A DNA stretch of 9,460 nt, taken from contig DYTG01000068.1 of the NCBI GenBank assembly GCA_020726085.1, forward strand, positions 1-9,460, read 5' to 3'. The position numbers and the translations under genes were made by a program. The stretch is from Sulfurovum sp. GTDB lineage: Bacteria > Campylobacterota > Campylobacteria > Campylobacterales > Sulfurovaceae. The notes beneath the pieces are model-generated. The model was not told the DNA's origin. It worked only from the letters and a program-made list of their open reading frames with translations, and searched no databases. The stretch's first letter is position 1. The number at the start of each line of letters is the position of its first letter. This document shows positions 1 through 5,676 of the stretch, in pieces.

Positions 1-542
1 CCACTTACACTCCAAATATCTTGCCATATAGATTTTGCTAAGTCTGTTGGATTTACAAGTTGTTTAGGCAGTATATTATTGTTTTTTTCATTGATGGAAT
101 AGTTTATTTTTTCTATAAGTGAAGCTAAATGTTCATCCGCTGGATTGAATACTGATTTTATCTCGCTTCCAGATTCATCGCAGATTCTTTTCCCTGTAAA
201 AGCATTTACCCAAACAGTATCAATAGTATCAGTTGCAATAATAATTTTGCATCCTAAAATTTTTGCTACTTCTATTTCTTGAGTGATGGCTTTATCTTTT
301 TGAGCTTTTGTTTTAAATTCTTTAGGTTGTTTAAATTCTATAACCGCAATAACATCTTTATTATTGATGATAATTCCATCAACTTTTTTTGATTCTAGTG
401 AGCCATAATCTACATTTCTTATAATATTAGCAGTTTTAAGAGCTTTAAGAGTTGTCGCACCAATACTATAATAATCCCATTTTCCAATTTTTGATGTTGG
501 ATTCTTTTTATCTAAACCTCTTTGTATTAATTCTTCACTCAT
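1..542 (-). CDS. N-terminal part of a restriction-modification enzyme (PD-(D/E)xK nuclease domain; likely followed by an N6-adenine methylase)
   Basis: An open frame of 180 codons runs from ATG at 542 off the left edge without a stop, so the C-terminal part is missing. The start has a good ribosome site (AAAGAGGAG, 3 nt before the ATG). Residues 54-73 show the nuclease core: D55 in VDGI, then E69 and K71 in IEFKQP, with a later Q88 on the helix before the strand CKIIIATD. This is the arrangement seen in HsdR-like N-terminal nuclease domains of type I and type IIG enzymes. The last visible residues (LAKSIWQDIWSVS) resemble the entry into an HsdM-type methylase helical domain, so a single-chain nuclease-methylase is the likeliest product. 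The methylase motifs are outside the window, so that part is inferred. The gene is clearly more AT-rich than moaE next to it and has its own promoter, which fits horizontal gain. A separate endonuclease subunit is the alternative. Confidence 0.72.
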   Translation of the reverse strand, partial: MSEELIQRGLDKKNPTSKIGKWDYYSIGATTLKALKTANIIRNVDYGSLESKKVDGIIINNKDVIAVIEFKQPKEFKTKAQKDKAITQEIEVAKILGCKIIIATDTIDTVWVNAFTGKRICDESGSEIKSVFNPADEHLASLIEKINYSINEKNNNILPKQLVNPTDLAKSIWQDIWSVS

Positions 543-565
543 TGTCTCCTCTTTCAAAAAACTCT

Positions 566-574
566 ATTGTAGCA
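566..574 (-). promoter_or_regulatory. Extended -10 promoter of the restriction-modification gene
   Basis: On the minus strand TGC-TACAAT (hexamer at 566-571, TGn at 572-574) matches an extended -10 element. No good -35 is visible. The predicted start near 559 would leave a leader of about 17 nt. It lies between the moaE stop and the RM start, so the RM gene can be transcribed apart from moaDE. Confidence 0.5.
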
Positions 575-596
575 CACCAAATCAAACAAATACCCA

Positions 597-1031
597 TCAT
601 CCCAACAACCCCGACCCTATCATGGGTGTACTTCTCTCTTGTGCATAGATGCGTTTTCCATTTTTTAGGTCATATTTCCATATAGGTGCATTGGCTTTGA
701 AATCTTCGACAAATTCATCAATAAGCTCCAAAGCTATGCGTCTCTTTGGAGAAAAAACGGCACTGATATAAGAGCTTGTATGGATAGCCACATCTCCCCT
801 AGAGTGAGCCATCTTGACAATCGCCCCTTGTGTTTTGGCTTTGGCTACCCACCCATCAAACCACTTTTGAAGTATGGGTTCATAAATATCAAAGCTAAGA
901 CCATCGATATCATCTTCATCTCGAATAGTACCTACAAAAGGGATAAAAGCACCGTAATTTGAGTGCGACTGCTCATCAAGCCACTTACCAAAAATCATTT
1001 TGACATCAAGTGAGCCTTCATAAATCTCCAT
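597..1031 (-). CDS. moaE: Molybdopterin synthase catalytic (large) subunit MoaE
   Basis: MoaE pairs with MoaD to insert two sulfurs into cyclic pyranopterin monophosphate, making molybdopterin in the cytoplasm. Family signatures are visible: FVGTIRDED near the N-terminus (the FVG-VR loop), AHSRGDVAIHTSS in the middle (the HR-G segment that binds substrate), and APIWKYDL near the C-terminus with the conserved lysine after PIW that attacks the MoaD thiocarboxylate. The 144-residue length is normal for MoaE. I chose ATG at 1031 (MEIYEG) over an in-frame ATG at 1046. GGAGG sits 6 nt upstream of 1031, whereas the 1046 start would overlap moaD by 13 nt. The gene follows moaD after 2 nt, so the two are co-transcribed and probably translationally coupled. 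The stop is TGA. Confidence 0.93.
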   Translation of the reverse strand: MEIYEGSLDVKMIFGKWLDEQSHSNYGAFIPFVGTIRDEDDIDGLSFDIYEPILQKWFDGWVAKAKTQGAIVKMAHSRGDVAIHTSSYISAVFSPKRRIALELIDEFVEDFKANAPIWKYDLKNGKRIYAQERSTPMIGSGLLG

Positions 1032-1033
1032 AC

Positions 1034-1255
1034 CTATCCTCCACAAACAGGTGGTAAAATAGAGACTCTATCGCCATCCTTAAGTAGCGTATCGACTCTG
1101 AAAACCATCTCATCATTAATAGCAACAGCAGATTTATCAAGCCATGGGGCAATGATTGGGTTTTGTTTTAAAATAGTTGAAAGTTGTTCAAGTGAGGAAG
1201 CTTCTACTTGCATATCACTGTGTCCTATTGGACCTAAAAATTCTACTTGTATCAT
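1034..1255 (-). CDS. moaD: Molybdopterin synthase sulfur-carrier subunit MoaD
   Basis: This small ubiquitin-fold protein of 73 residues carries sulfur as a C-terminal thiocarboxylate. The diagnostic end, ILPPVCGG, finishes in Gly-Gly, which is adenylated by MoaB/MoeB-type enzymes and inserted into the MoaE active site. The length is typical (about 75-85 residues). The ATG at 1255 is preceded by a purine-rich AGAGAAG. Its last sense codons and stop (GGA GGA TAG) double as the ribosome binding site for moaE, which fixes the operon order moaD-moaE. A cysteine stands just before the Gly-Gly. No other moa genes are in the window. Confidence 0.93.
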   Translation of the reverse strand: MIQVEFLGPIGHSDMQVEASSLEQLSTILKQNPIIAPWLDKSAVAINDEMVFRVDTLLKDGDRVSILPPVCGG

Positions 1256-1279
1256 TATAATCTTCTCTTTGGATTGAAT

Positions 1280-1306
1280 TTAATACAATCTTACCTTGAT
1301 ACAATC
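1280..1306. repeat. Imperfect 11-bp direct repeat over the moaD promoter (candidate operator)
   Basis: On the plus strand TTAATACAATC (1280-1290) and TTGATACAATC (1296-1306) differ at one base and start 16 bp apart, about one and a half helical turns. The second copy is the core of a palindrome, TTGAT-ACA-ATCAA (1296-1308). The repeats overlap the -10 and the spacer of the moaD promoter, where a repressor would act. The protein is unknown. Confidence 0.4.
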
Positions 1307-1316
1307 AAAAAATCAA
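1288..1316 (-). promoter_or_regulatory. Putative sigma-70 promoter of moaD-moaE
   Basis: The minus strand shows TTGATT (1311-1316), a 17-nt spacer and TAAGAT (1288-1293). A second pair with 17-nt spacing, TTGATT then TATTAA, is shifted downstream by about 10 nt. Either would give a leader of roughly 20-30 nt before moaD. It lies downstream of the tRNA gene, so moaDE need not depend on tRNA read-through. Confidence 0.45.
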
Positions 1317-1368
1317 GAAGAGCAACAATAAATTTCTCTTATTGGGGGGATTTTATTATTTTATTGTG

Positions 1369-1445
1369 TGGTACACCCATCAGGATTCGAACCTGAGACC
1401 TTCGGTACCGCAAACCGATGCTCTATCCAGCTAAGCTATGGGTGC
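1369..1445 (-). tRNA. tRNA-Arg (anticodon GCG)
   Basis: A full cloverleaf folds on the minus strand. The acceptor is GCACCCA/TGGGTGT, with a G1-U72 wobble at the end. The D stem is GCTT/GAGC, the anticodon stem TCGGT/ACCGA with loop TTGCGGT, the variable loop AGGTC, and the T stem TCAGG/CCTGA with loop TTCGAAT. Discriminator A73 and an encoded CCA follow, so 77 nt include CCA. The anticodon at loop positions 3-5 is GCG, which reads CGC and, by G-U wobble, CGU. Most bacteria read this pair with an inosine-modified ACG anticodon. Confidence 0.95.
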
Positions 1446-1477
1446 AACTTACTAAGTAGTTATTGAATAGAAAAAGA

Positions 1478-1486
1478 ATTTTAGCA
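1478..1486 (-). promoter_or_regulatory. Extended -10 promoter of the tRNA-Arg gene
   Basis: TGC-TAAAAT on the minus strand (hexamer 1478-1483, TGn 1484-1486) stands about 33 nt before the mature 5' end of the tRNA. The -35 position is poor. The predicted start is near 1471, giving a short 5' leader for RNase P to remove. Confidence 0.45.
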
Positions 1487-1560
1487 TAAAAAACTTTAAC
1501 TATCCCTTAATACGTCAATCCATTTTTCCTATTTTGTAAATTTTGCACAAAAACCAAATC

Positions 1561-1585
1561 AAAAAGCAGTGCCACCCTACTCTTT
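1561..1585 (-). terminator. Putative intrinsic terminator overlapping the stop of the DsbC-like gene
   Basis: On the minus strand AAAGAGTAG and CTGCTTTTT pair over 9 bp, including two G-U pairs, around the 7-nt loop GGTGGCA. The U-rich end forms the 3' arm and is followed by GATTTGG and TTTTTG. The TAG stop codon lies inside the 5' arm. The stem is weak, so termination may be partial. Confidence 0.4.
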
Positions 1586-2335
1586 AAGAGCAGGTTTAAA
1601 GGTTGCTGGTTGCAATAAGGCTCTCCAATCAAAAGGCTTGAAAGTGCCATCAAAGACAGCAGGTGTGCCTTGTGCTTCAAGTTCGCTAAAGGCATCAATA
1701 GCTTTTTTCATTTTGGCTTCAACACTCGCAGAGTATTTAAAATCGGCTTTATCAAGGGCTAGATAGGCTTTGGAGTCTTTAAGCAACAACTCATTGAAAC
1801 GTTGATTTTTTTCATTGTCATCTTTGCCTTGCATAATCCACTCAATCATCATGGGAGCTTTTTTGTGAAACGAAAGCGGGAACAAAACGACATGAACGGT
1901 ATAGTCATCGAGTTTGCCCTCCATCGCTTTTTTGAATTTGACACAATAAGGGCATTGAGGGTCGGTTACGACATACAACTCTTTTGAACCTTTGCCGTAA
2001 CTAAAGCTTACCCCCTCTTTGATAAGCGCAACATCTTTTTTGAAGCTCAAAAGAGTACCGTTGGCATCAAAACCTTGACCAATGTAGATGTTTTGGCTCA
2101 TTTTATCATAAAAGACATGGTTTAGCTCTTTGTCTCCGTCGGGTGAAGTAGTAAGGACTTTGAGATAATAAATCGCTCCCAAATCGCTACCCGATTGGAT
2201 AGTAATGTAGTCAAAATTGAGTATTTTGTTGCTCTTTTTGACCTCCGTAAGGGTTTTGGCATCAAGCATAATGGGTTCATTAGCACTCAAAAACGATATC
2301 ATACTCACTAACATTATAGCGATAAATCTTTTCAT
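1577..2335 (-). CDS. Secreted DsbC/DsbG-like thiol:disulfide oxidoreductase (CPYC)
   Basis: This predicted periplasmic protein of the thioredoxin fold probably isomerises or reduces disulfides. Residues 1-18 form a signal peptide (MKR, a hydrophobic core, then a cleavage-like LSA-NE). Residues about 19-105 make an N-terminal region with alternating strands, as in the DsbC/DsbG dimerisation and linker part. From about 118 the thioredoxin fold begins: ELYVVTDPQCPYC has the redox pair C128/C131, and the cis-proline is at T224-P225 in GTPAVFDG. The length of 252 residues suits DsbC/DsbG. CPYC differs from the CGYC of E. coli DsbC, and the same motif is common in epsilonproteobacterial homologues. 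AGGAG lies 7 nt before the ATG. No partner such as DsbD is in the window. A heme-maturation reductase is a possible alternative role. Confidence 0.82.
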   Translation of the reverse strand: MKRFIAIMLVSMISFLSANEPIMLDAKTLTEVKKSNKILNFDYITIQSGSDLGAIYYLKVLTTSPDGDKELNHVFYDKMSQNIYIGQGFDANGTLLSFKKDVALIKEGVSFSYGKGSKELYVVTDPQCPYCVKFKKAMEGKLDDYTVHVVLFPLSFHKKAPMMIEWIMQGKDDNEKNQRFNELLLKDSKAYLALDKADFKYSASVEAKMKKAIDAFSELEAQGTPAVFDGTFKPFDWRALLQPATFKPALKE

Positions 2336-2359
2336 ATAGGACTCCTAAAGTTTTGAAGC

Positions 2360-2365
2360 ATTATA
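2360..2365 (-). promoter_or_regulatory. -10 box (TATAAT) upstream of the DsbC-like gene
   Basis: A perfect TATAAT on the minus strand stands 24 nt before the start codon. Predicted transcription starts near 2352, leaving a leader of about 17 nt that contains the AGGAG ribosome site. The -35 region (TGCTCA) is weak. Confidence 0.5.
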
Positions 2366-2437
2366 GCCTAATAGTTTGAAGGTGAGCATAATCCTTAATC
2401 TTTTTGAAGAGGGTATGGCTTCTTCTCTTCTTTGAGA

Positions 2438-2908
2438 TTAAAGGCTTGAAACGTATCGGCACTCCTGAGGAAAGGTATTGACGGTGAGTTTGGAAAATCT
2501 CTCTACATACTCCCAAAAGTTATCTTTGAGTGCTTGATCCATATCGGTCTCTTCGAGAGTCTCTTGCATACACCCTAGCCACTCTAGGCGTGATTTTTCG
2601 TTGATGGTGAAATCTTCATGGATCTTGATCATGTGTTCGTTGAGTCCTTTGTCTTGCAAATGCTCATCGTAAATCTTAGGTCCACCGCACAACTGAATAA
2701 AAAAGAGGGTGTTTTTGTGTTTAACCTCCTCAAACTCTTGCTCATCTTGCGGGAAAAAAGTAGCAATTTCACTCTCAAAAACTTTGTCGTAAAAGCGATT
2801 CATCAAATCCATCATGCCCTCATATCCCAACGCTTCATAAAAGGCTTGGGCAGGGTTGTTAAACTCTACCTTCTCGCCCTCAATAGTGGGGGTAATTTCA
2901 TAGCTCAT
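2438..2908 (-). CDS. Truncated haemoglobin (2-on-2 globin, group II/III-like)
   Basis: This cytoplasmic heme protein would bind O2, NO or related ligands, and such globins usually serve in nitrosative or oxidative stress or oxygen handling. Residues about 22-145 carry the truncated globin fold. It has a B-helix with Y40 at the likely B10 ligand position (MNRFYDKVF), FF at 51-52 near the CD corner, CGGPKIY at 74-80, the proximal heme histidine H97 in KIHEDFTI, and W110 in the WLGCM motif (the G8 tryptophan typical of group II, and seen in group III). The spacing H-EDF...WLGCM matches trHbO-type proteins. About 20 extra residues precede the globin core. AGGAG sits 7 nt before the ATG, and a strong extended -10 lies just upstream. 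It precedes the DsbC-like gene by about 100 nt but each has its own promoter. Confidence 0.88.
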   Translation of the reverse strand: MSYEITPTIEGEKVEFNNPAQAFYEALGYEGMMDLMNRFYDKVFESEIATFFPQDEQEFEEVKHKNTLFFIQLCGGPKIYDEHLQDKGLNEHMIKIHEDFTINEKSRLEWLGCMQETLEETDMDQALKDNFWEYVERFSKLTVNTFPQECRYVSSL

Positions 2909-2931
2909 ATTCTATCTCCTAAAATATAATG

Positions 2932-2940
2932 ATTATATCA
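2932..2940 (-). promoter_or_regulatory. Extended -10 promoter of the truncated haemoglobin gene
   Basis: TGA-TATAAT on the minus strand (hexamer 2932-2937, TGn 2938-2940) is a full-consensus extended -10. The -35 position at 17-nt spacing reads TTTCTT. The start near 2925 would leave a leader of about 16 nt. I see no clear operator, such as an NssR-type palindrome. Confidence 0.6.
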
Positions 2941-2964
2941 AATAAAATTGAGACAAGAAAGGAG

Positions 2965-2985
2965 AGTAAAGAAAAATTCTCTACT
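2965..2985 (-). terminator. Hairpin at the end of the PH-domain gene, possible terminator
   Basis: On the minus strand AGTAGAGAA pairs with TTCTTTACT (9 bp with one G-U) around a TTT loop. The TAG stop codon lies within the 5' arm. Pyrimidine-rich CTCCTTTCTTG follows rather than a clean U-tract, so termination efficiency is uncertain. It also lies in the -35/upstream zone of the globin promoter. Confidence 0.35.
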
Positions 2986-3589
2986 TTGTTTTAGAGTGTG
3001 TGATTTTGTTTCGTTCGAGTTTAATCTCTTCGTAAATATCACGCACTTTATTGTGAATCTCTGATGGGTTTTTCACGCGAGGAAAGCGTATTTTGGGAAA
3101 CTTCTCATTGGTAGTATAAAACGTAATAAAGCCTTTATTGCCGCGCTTCTCTTCAAGTGTGGTGTTTTTAATATCATAGAGTTCAATCTCGTGCGTTACA
3201 CGGCTAAAGATACCCTTTTTGATTCTAAGGCGTTTGTTGGTAATCTCGTAAATATTTGTTTTGATACTCAATATTTTGAGGGTAGAAAGCACGATGGGGG
3301 CAATAAGCAACGCAAAGAAAAAAACACTAAAGGTGATACCCAGATAGACAAAAGCTACTATCATCAAAAAAGAGAGAGCGTGATATTTAAGCATTGAGGT
3401 GTGCGAAGGAGTACCACGCCAAAGTATCACTTCCCTTCGATTGAGTATCTTTCTTGCACTTGCTTCTATGGCATCTTCAAGCTTCGCTTCATCTTTTTTG
3501 ACCTTTTTTTCGGTACTCTTCTCTTGAGGTTTTTGCTCATTGTCAAGAGTTTGAGTTGAGTCGTATGGCTCATTTGTCTCTTGGTTCAT
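2981..3589 (-). CDS. Membrane-anchored bacterial PH-domain protein (bPH2/DUF304, YdbS-like)
   Basis: The 202-residue protein has three visible parts. Residues 1-48 are highly charged and low in complexity (rich in Glu, Lys, Gln and Thr) and probably disordered. Residues about 69-107 hold two closely spaced hydrophobic segments that can form a membrane hairpin. Residues about 108-190 match the bPH2 fold: the opening YEITNKRLRIKKGIFSR, then EIELYDIKN, and the closing helix HNKVRDIYEEIK. The WRGTPS segment before the first helix is typical of YdbS-type proteins. Both the charged head and the PH domain are expected in the cytoplasm. The molecular role of this family is largely unknown. AAGGA stands 7 nt before the ATG. 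It follows the Ter-associated HAD gene after 130 nt and has its own promoter, so a functional tie to the Ter module is unproven. Confidence 0.75.
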   Translation of the reverse strand: MNQETNEPYDSTQTLDNEQKPQEKSTEKKVKKDEAKLEDAIEASARKILNRREVILWRGTPSHTSMLKYHALSFLMIVAFVYLGITFSVFFFALLIAPIVLSTLKILSIKTNIYEITNKRLRIKKGIFSRVTHEIELYDIKNTTLEEKRGNKGFITFYTTNEKFPKIRFPRVKNPSEIHNKVRDIYEEIKLERNKITHSKTK

Positions 3590-3653
3590 AAAATTATCCT
3601 TTAAAGCAATTATATTGATGTTTGTGTATGTGGTTAGGTGGGTTATAAAACAG

Positions 3654-3681
3654 AAGTAGAGATAGTTTAGCTATCTAACTT
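3654..3681 (-). other. Stem-loop between the HAD gene and the PH-domain gene
   Basis: On the minus strand AGATAG and CTATCT pair around the loop CTAAA, extended by an outer AAGT/ACTT after a small internal loop. It lies about 35 nt past the HAD stop and directly downstream of a TATAAT. It could therefore be the terminator of the HAD unit (CTGTTTTAT follows), a 5'-end hairpin of the PH-gene mRNA, or both. Confidence 0.4.
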
Positions 3682-3685
3682 TTGA

Positions 3686-3714
3686 ATTATAACATCTTTA
3701 ATATTAAAATTTAA
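3686..3714 (-). promoter_or_regulatory. Extended -10 promoter upstream of the PH-domain gene
   Basis: TGT-TATAAT (hexamer 3686-3691, TGn 3692-3694) on the minus strand with a weak TTAAAT at -35 (3709-3714, 17-nt spacing). A start near 3679 would give an unusually long leader of about 90 nt with the 3654-3681 stem-loop at its very 5' end. A second TATAAT at 3609-3614 lies too close to the ribosome site to be useful. Confidence 0.5.
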
Positions 3715-3719
3715 TAAAA

Positions 3720-4487
3720 TTACGCTTTTAATCGTCGTGCATTATGGGAGCGATTGGGAATGATTAAAAAATCGGTCTCAAACATAAAATCCAAATCGTT
3801 TGTGTTGTCCCCCGCCCCCATACTCAATAGCGGTTTGTACTTCTCTAGCAAATGCCTAACTGCCAAACTTTTATTTAAAAAGTGAGGCAACAAGGCAAAA
3901 GAGGGTCCATTAGTATAGAGATAATACTCCTTGCTATTTTTTAAATACTCTCTTAAAATTTGCTCAATTGTACAGTTATATACCTCATCGAGTTTATCTT
4001 TTTTGTTTAAAACATCGACATACAAACCATCCATTAAGCGAATTTTCAATCCATGCTCAACTGAGAGTTTTTCTAGCATTAATAATATAATATTATCATA
4101 CATTATCTCAATTTTTGTAGAAAGATTATTGTATTGTGTTATAATAAACTCCTGCCAATCCCTATCAACGACACCGTGATTGAGTATAACGCCTCCAAAA
4201 TTGAGTATGGCATACTTTATGTGTGTGGCATAAGAGGAGTCGGTATAGAACGCTGTACGCCGATAGGATTCGAGACTGCGAGCCGTTGTAGGGATAATCA
4301 ACACATCTGGGTTTTGTATCCCAAGACGCAAAAGCTTTTCAGTAGAACGGTAGATATAAGAGATAGGCTCCCCCTCGCTATCAACGACAAAAACGCTACT
4401 CTCTTTGTCAAAATTGGTTTTACGTGTGGTTTGGATAAGGGTATCATCCATATCGCTAAAGATAAATATCTTTGAGGTGTGTGCCAT
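3720..4487 (-). CDS. HAD-superfamily phosphatase of the Ter-associated biosynthetic module
   Basis: All four HAD motifs are visible. Motif I is FSDMDDTL with nucleophile D12 and acid/base D14. Motif II is the T67/T68 pair in IIPTTAR. The motif III lysine is probably K206 in NKSLAV. Motif IV is GAGDNTNDLDFM with D227 and D231 for Mg2+. The insert between motifs II and III is large enough for a C2-type cap, as in sucrose-phosphatase and Cof-like enzymes, so the product is probably a phosphate-ester hydrolase. The substrate is unknown. The 255-residue protein is complete. AGGAG lies 6 nt before the ATG, and the gene follows the PRTase-like gene after 35 nt, so the two form one operon. A HAD enzyme next to this PRTase is a known feature of Ter biosynthetic clusters, where a nucleotide- or sugar-like product is suspected. 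Confidence 0.82.
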   Translation of the reverse strand: MAHTSKIFIFSDMDDTLIQTTRKTNFDKESSVFVVDSEGEPISYIYRSTEKLLRLGIQNPDVLIIPTTARSLESYRRTAFYTDSSYATHIKYAILNFGGVILNHGVVDRDWQEFIITQYNNLSTKIEIMYDNIILLMLEKLSVEHGLKIRLMDGLYVDVLNKKDKLDEVYNCTIEQILREYLKNSKEYYLYTNGPSFALLPHFLNKSLAVRHLLEKYKPLLSMGAGDNTNDLDFMFETDFLIIPNRSHNARRLKA

Positions 4488-4522
4488 AAATCTCTCCTTG
4501 TTTCATACTATTTAGATAACCC

Positions 4523-5593
4523 TTACGCTCTATCTTTGATAATGCCCACACAACTATAGGGAAGATTGGGGTCATGGATTATCTCAATGTTATTTTCGTT
4601 TGCGAGTTTAATAATATGCATCACATGATTCTCGCTGGGGTTACGCAACAAAATCTTATAAGGGTCTCTACGAAGCAATACTCGTGTAGTCTCTCCAATG
4701 CCTGGTTTGATATAGTTGATGTTGCTAATATCAAATCGCTTTTGCAAAGAGGCGATATAGATTCTCATTTGGTTGGCTATTTCGCCATTGGCATGACAAA
4801 TAGAGCCAACGTGCATGGCATCAAGCTTGATTATCTCTTGCATGATGATATCGATGTAAAAATTACTCACATCGCTCTTTTGAAACTCACGGTAGAATTT
4901 CACGCCGTGAAACTCTCCTTGATGGGTATAATGAGCGTTCAAGATACTACGACTCACCAACCCCGATACGGTTGAGTTGAGTGCCGAAGAGGGAATGAGA
5001 TAATCCTCATATCCGCCACTATAGTTAGCTACTCCTGCAATATCGCTCAAGACATAGAGAGCATTGGAGAGATTTTGGTTATGGGTTTGGTTGTAGTGTG
5101 CGATAAAGCTATCAAGTTCTTGCTTTATGGCCCCCTTGCCCGTCCAGCCATCAATAAAAATGAGTTCACCCCTAGGGTGTTGGGTTACGATATGTTCAAG
5201 TGCCTTTTCATCTATACCTCTATCACGGATGATTGAAATAGAGTAGTGAGGTGCATCAATATCAAAGTGGTACGCAAGGGTTCGCTTAACAAGCACGCCA
5301 ATAGGTGTACCTGCTCGTAAAAGTGAGACCAAAATCGGTTTAGATTGTGTTGCAATGGCTTTGCTTAGTCTTAAAACATCTTGAGCAACACGATGTTTGT
5401 TGAGTTCAAGGGCTTGATAGAAAATATCAAGATACTCTTTTGAGGGCTCATATTCGCTAGAAATCATCTCGCTGTAGTGTCTGCCCAAACGGATATGTGC
5501 CTCTTTGGTTTGAATATCAGTGACCGTTGGCTCAATAAGGGTAACCAAAAAACGCACATCATCGTGTTTGTAACTTCCGCTAAAATATTCCAT
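4523..5593 (-). CDS. StiP-family (PF11202) phosphoribosyltransferase-like protein of the Ter biosynthetic module
   Basis: The 356-residue protein matches the family named 'cysteine protease StiP', which comparative work on Ter systems re-interprets as a phosphoribosyltransferase. The PRPP-binding loop is visible as ELIFIDGWTGKGAI (DGWTGKG at 148-154, after a hydrophobic strand). Upstream are VSLLRAGTPIG (90-98), which fits the PRTase pyrophosphate loop, and SIIRDRGID (120-128). The C-terminal part (about 295-356) has the family end GIGETTRVLLRRDPYKILL and SCVGIIKD. I chose ATG at 5593 (MEYFSG), with AGGA 5 nt upstream. A TTG at 5605 is in frame but has no better ribosome site and lies close to the predicted transcription start. 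The gene has its own promoter and heads an operon with the HAD gene. The product is unknown. I favour the PRTase reading over protease because of the PRPP loop. Confidence 0.83.
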   Translation of the reverse strand: MEYFSGSYKHDDVRFLVTLIEPTVTDIQTKEAHIRLGRHYSEMISSEYEPSKEYLDIFYQALELNKHRVAQDVLRLSKAIATQSKPILVSLLRAGTPIGVLVKRTLAYHFDIDAPHYSISIIRDRGIDEKALEHIVTQHPRGELIFIDGWTGKGAIKQELDSFIAHYNQTHNQNLSNALYVLSDIAGVANYSGGYEDYLIPSSALNSTVSGLVSRSILNAHYTHQGEFHGVKFYREFQKSDVSNFYIDIIMQEIIKLDAMHVGSICHANGEIANQMRIYIASLQKRFDISNINYIKPGIGETTRVLLRRDPYKILLRNPSENHVMHIIKLANENNIEIIHDPNLPYSCVGIIKDRA

Positions 5594-5618
5594 GATTTCC
5601 TGCAAAGTTTTTTGGTGT

Positions 5619-5648
5619 ATTATACATTAAATATTCATATTTTGTTCA
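5619..5648 (-). promoter_or_regulatory. Promoter of the PRTase-HAD operon
   Basis: A perfect TATAAT (5619-5624) with TGAACA (5643-5648) at 18-nt spacing on the minus strand. Predicted transcription starts near 5612, giving a leader of about 18 nt. It follows the hairpin at 5677-5703, so the terD pair and the enzyme pair can be expressed separately. Confidence 0.55.
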
Positions 5649-5676
5649 TAAAAAAGTTGAGTTGCTTGGAGGAAAG

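Noticed and set aside
452..685. Plus-strand open frame of 77 codons crossing the moaE/RM gap
   Set aside because: It overlaps real minus-strand genes at both ends, has no ribosome site and a phenylalanine/leucine-rich low-quality sequence.
1031..1046. Earlier ATG for moaE (MWRIGMEIYEG)
   Set aside because: It would overlap moaD by 13 nt and adds residues not typical of MoaE, while GGAGG is well placed for the ATG at 1031.
1326..1344. CAATAA/TTATTG stem between the tRNA and moaD, as a tRNA terminator
   Set aside because: Only 6 AT-rich pairs with a 7-nt loop. A different pairing of AAGAG/CTCTT competes with it, and the following U-run is 15 nt away.
2393..2437. GAAGAG/CTCTTC hairpin after the globin stop, as a terminator
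   Set aside because: Six pairs around a 13-nt loop, followed by AAAAAG rather than U residues.
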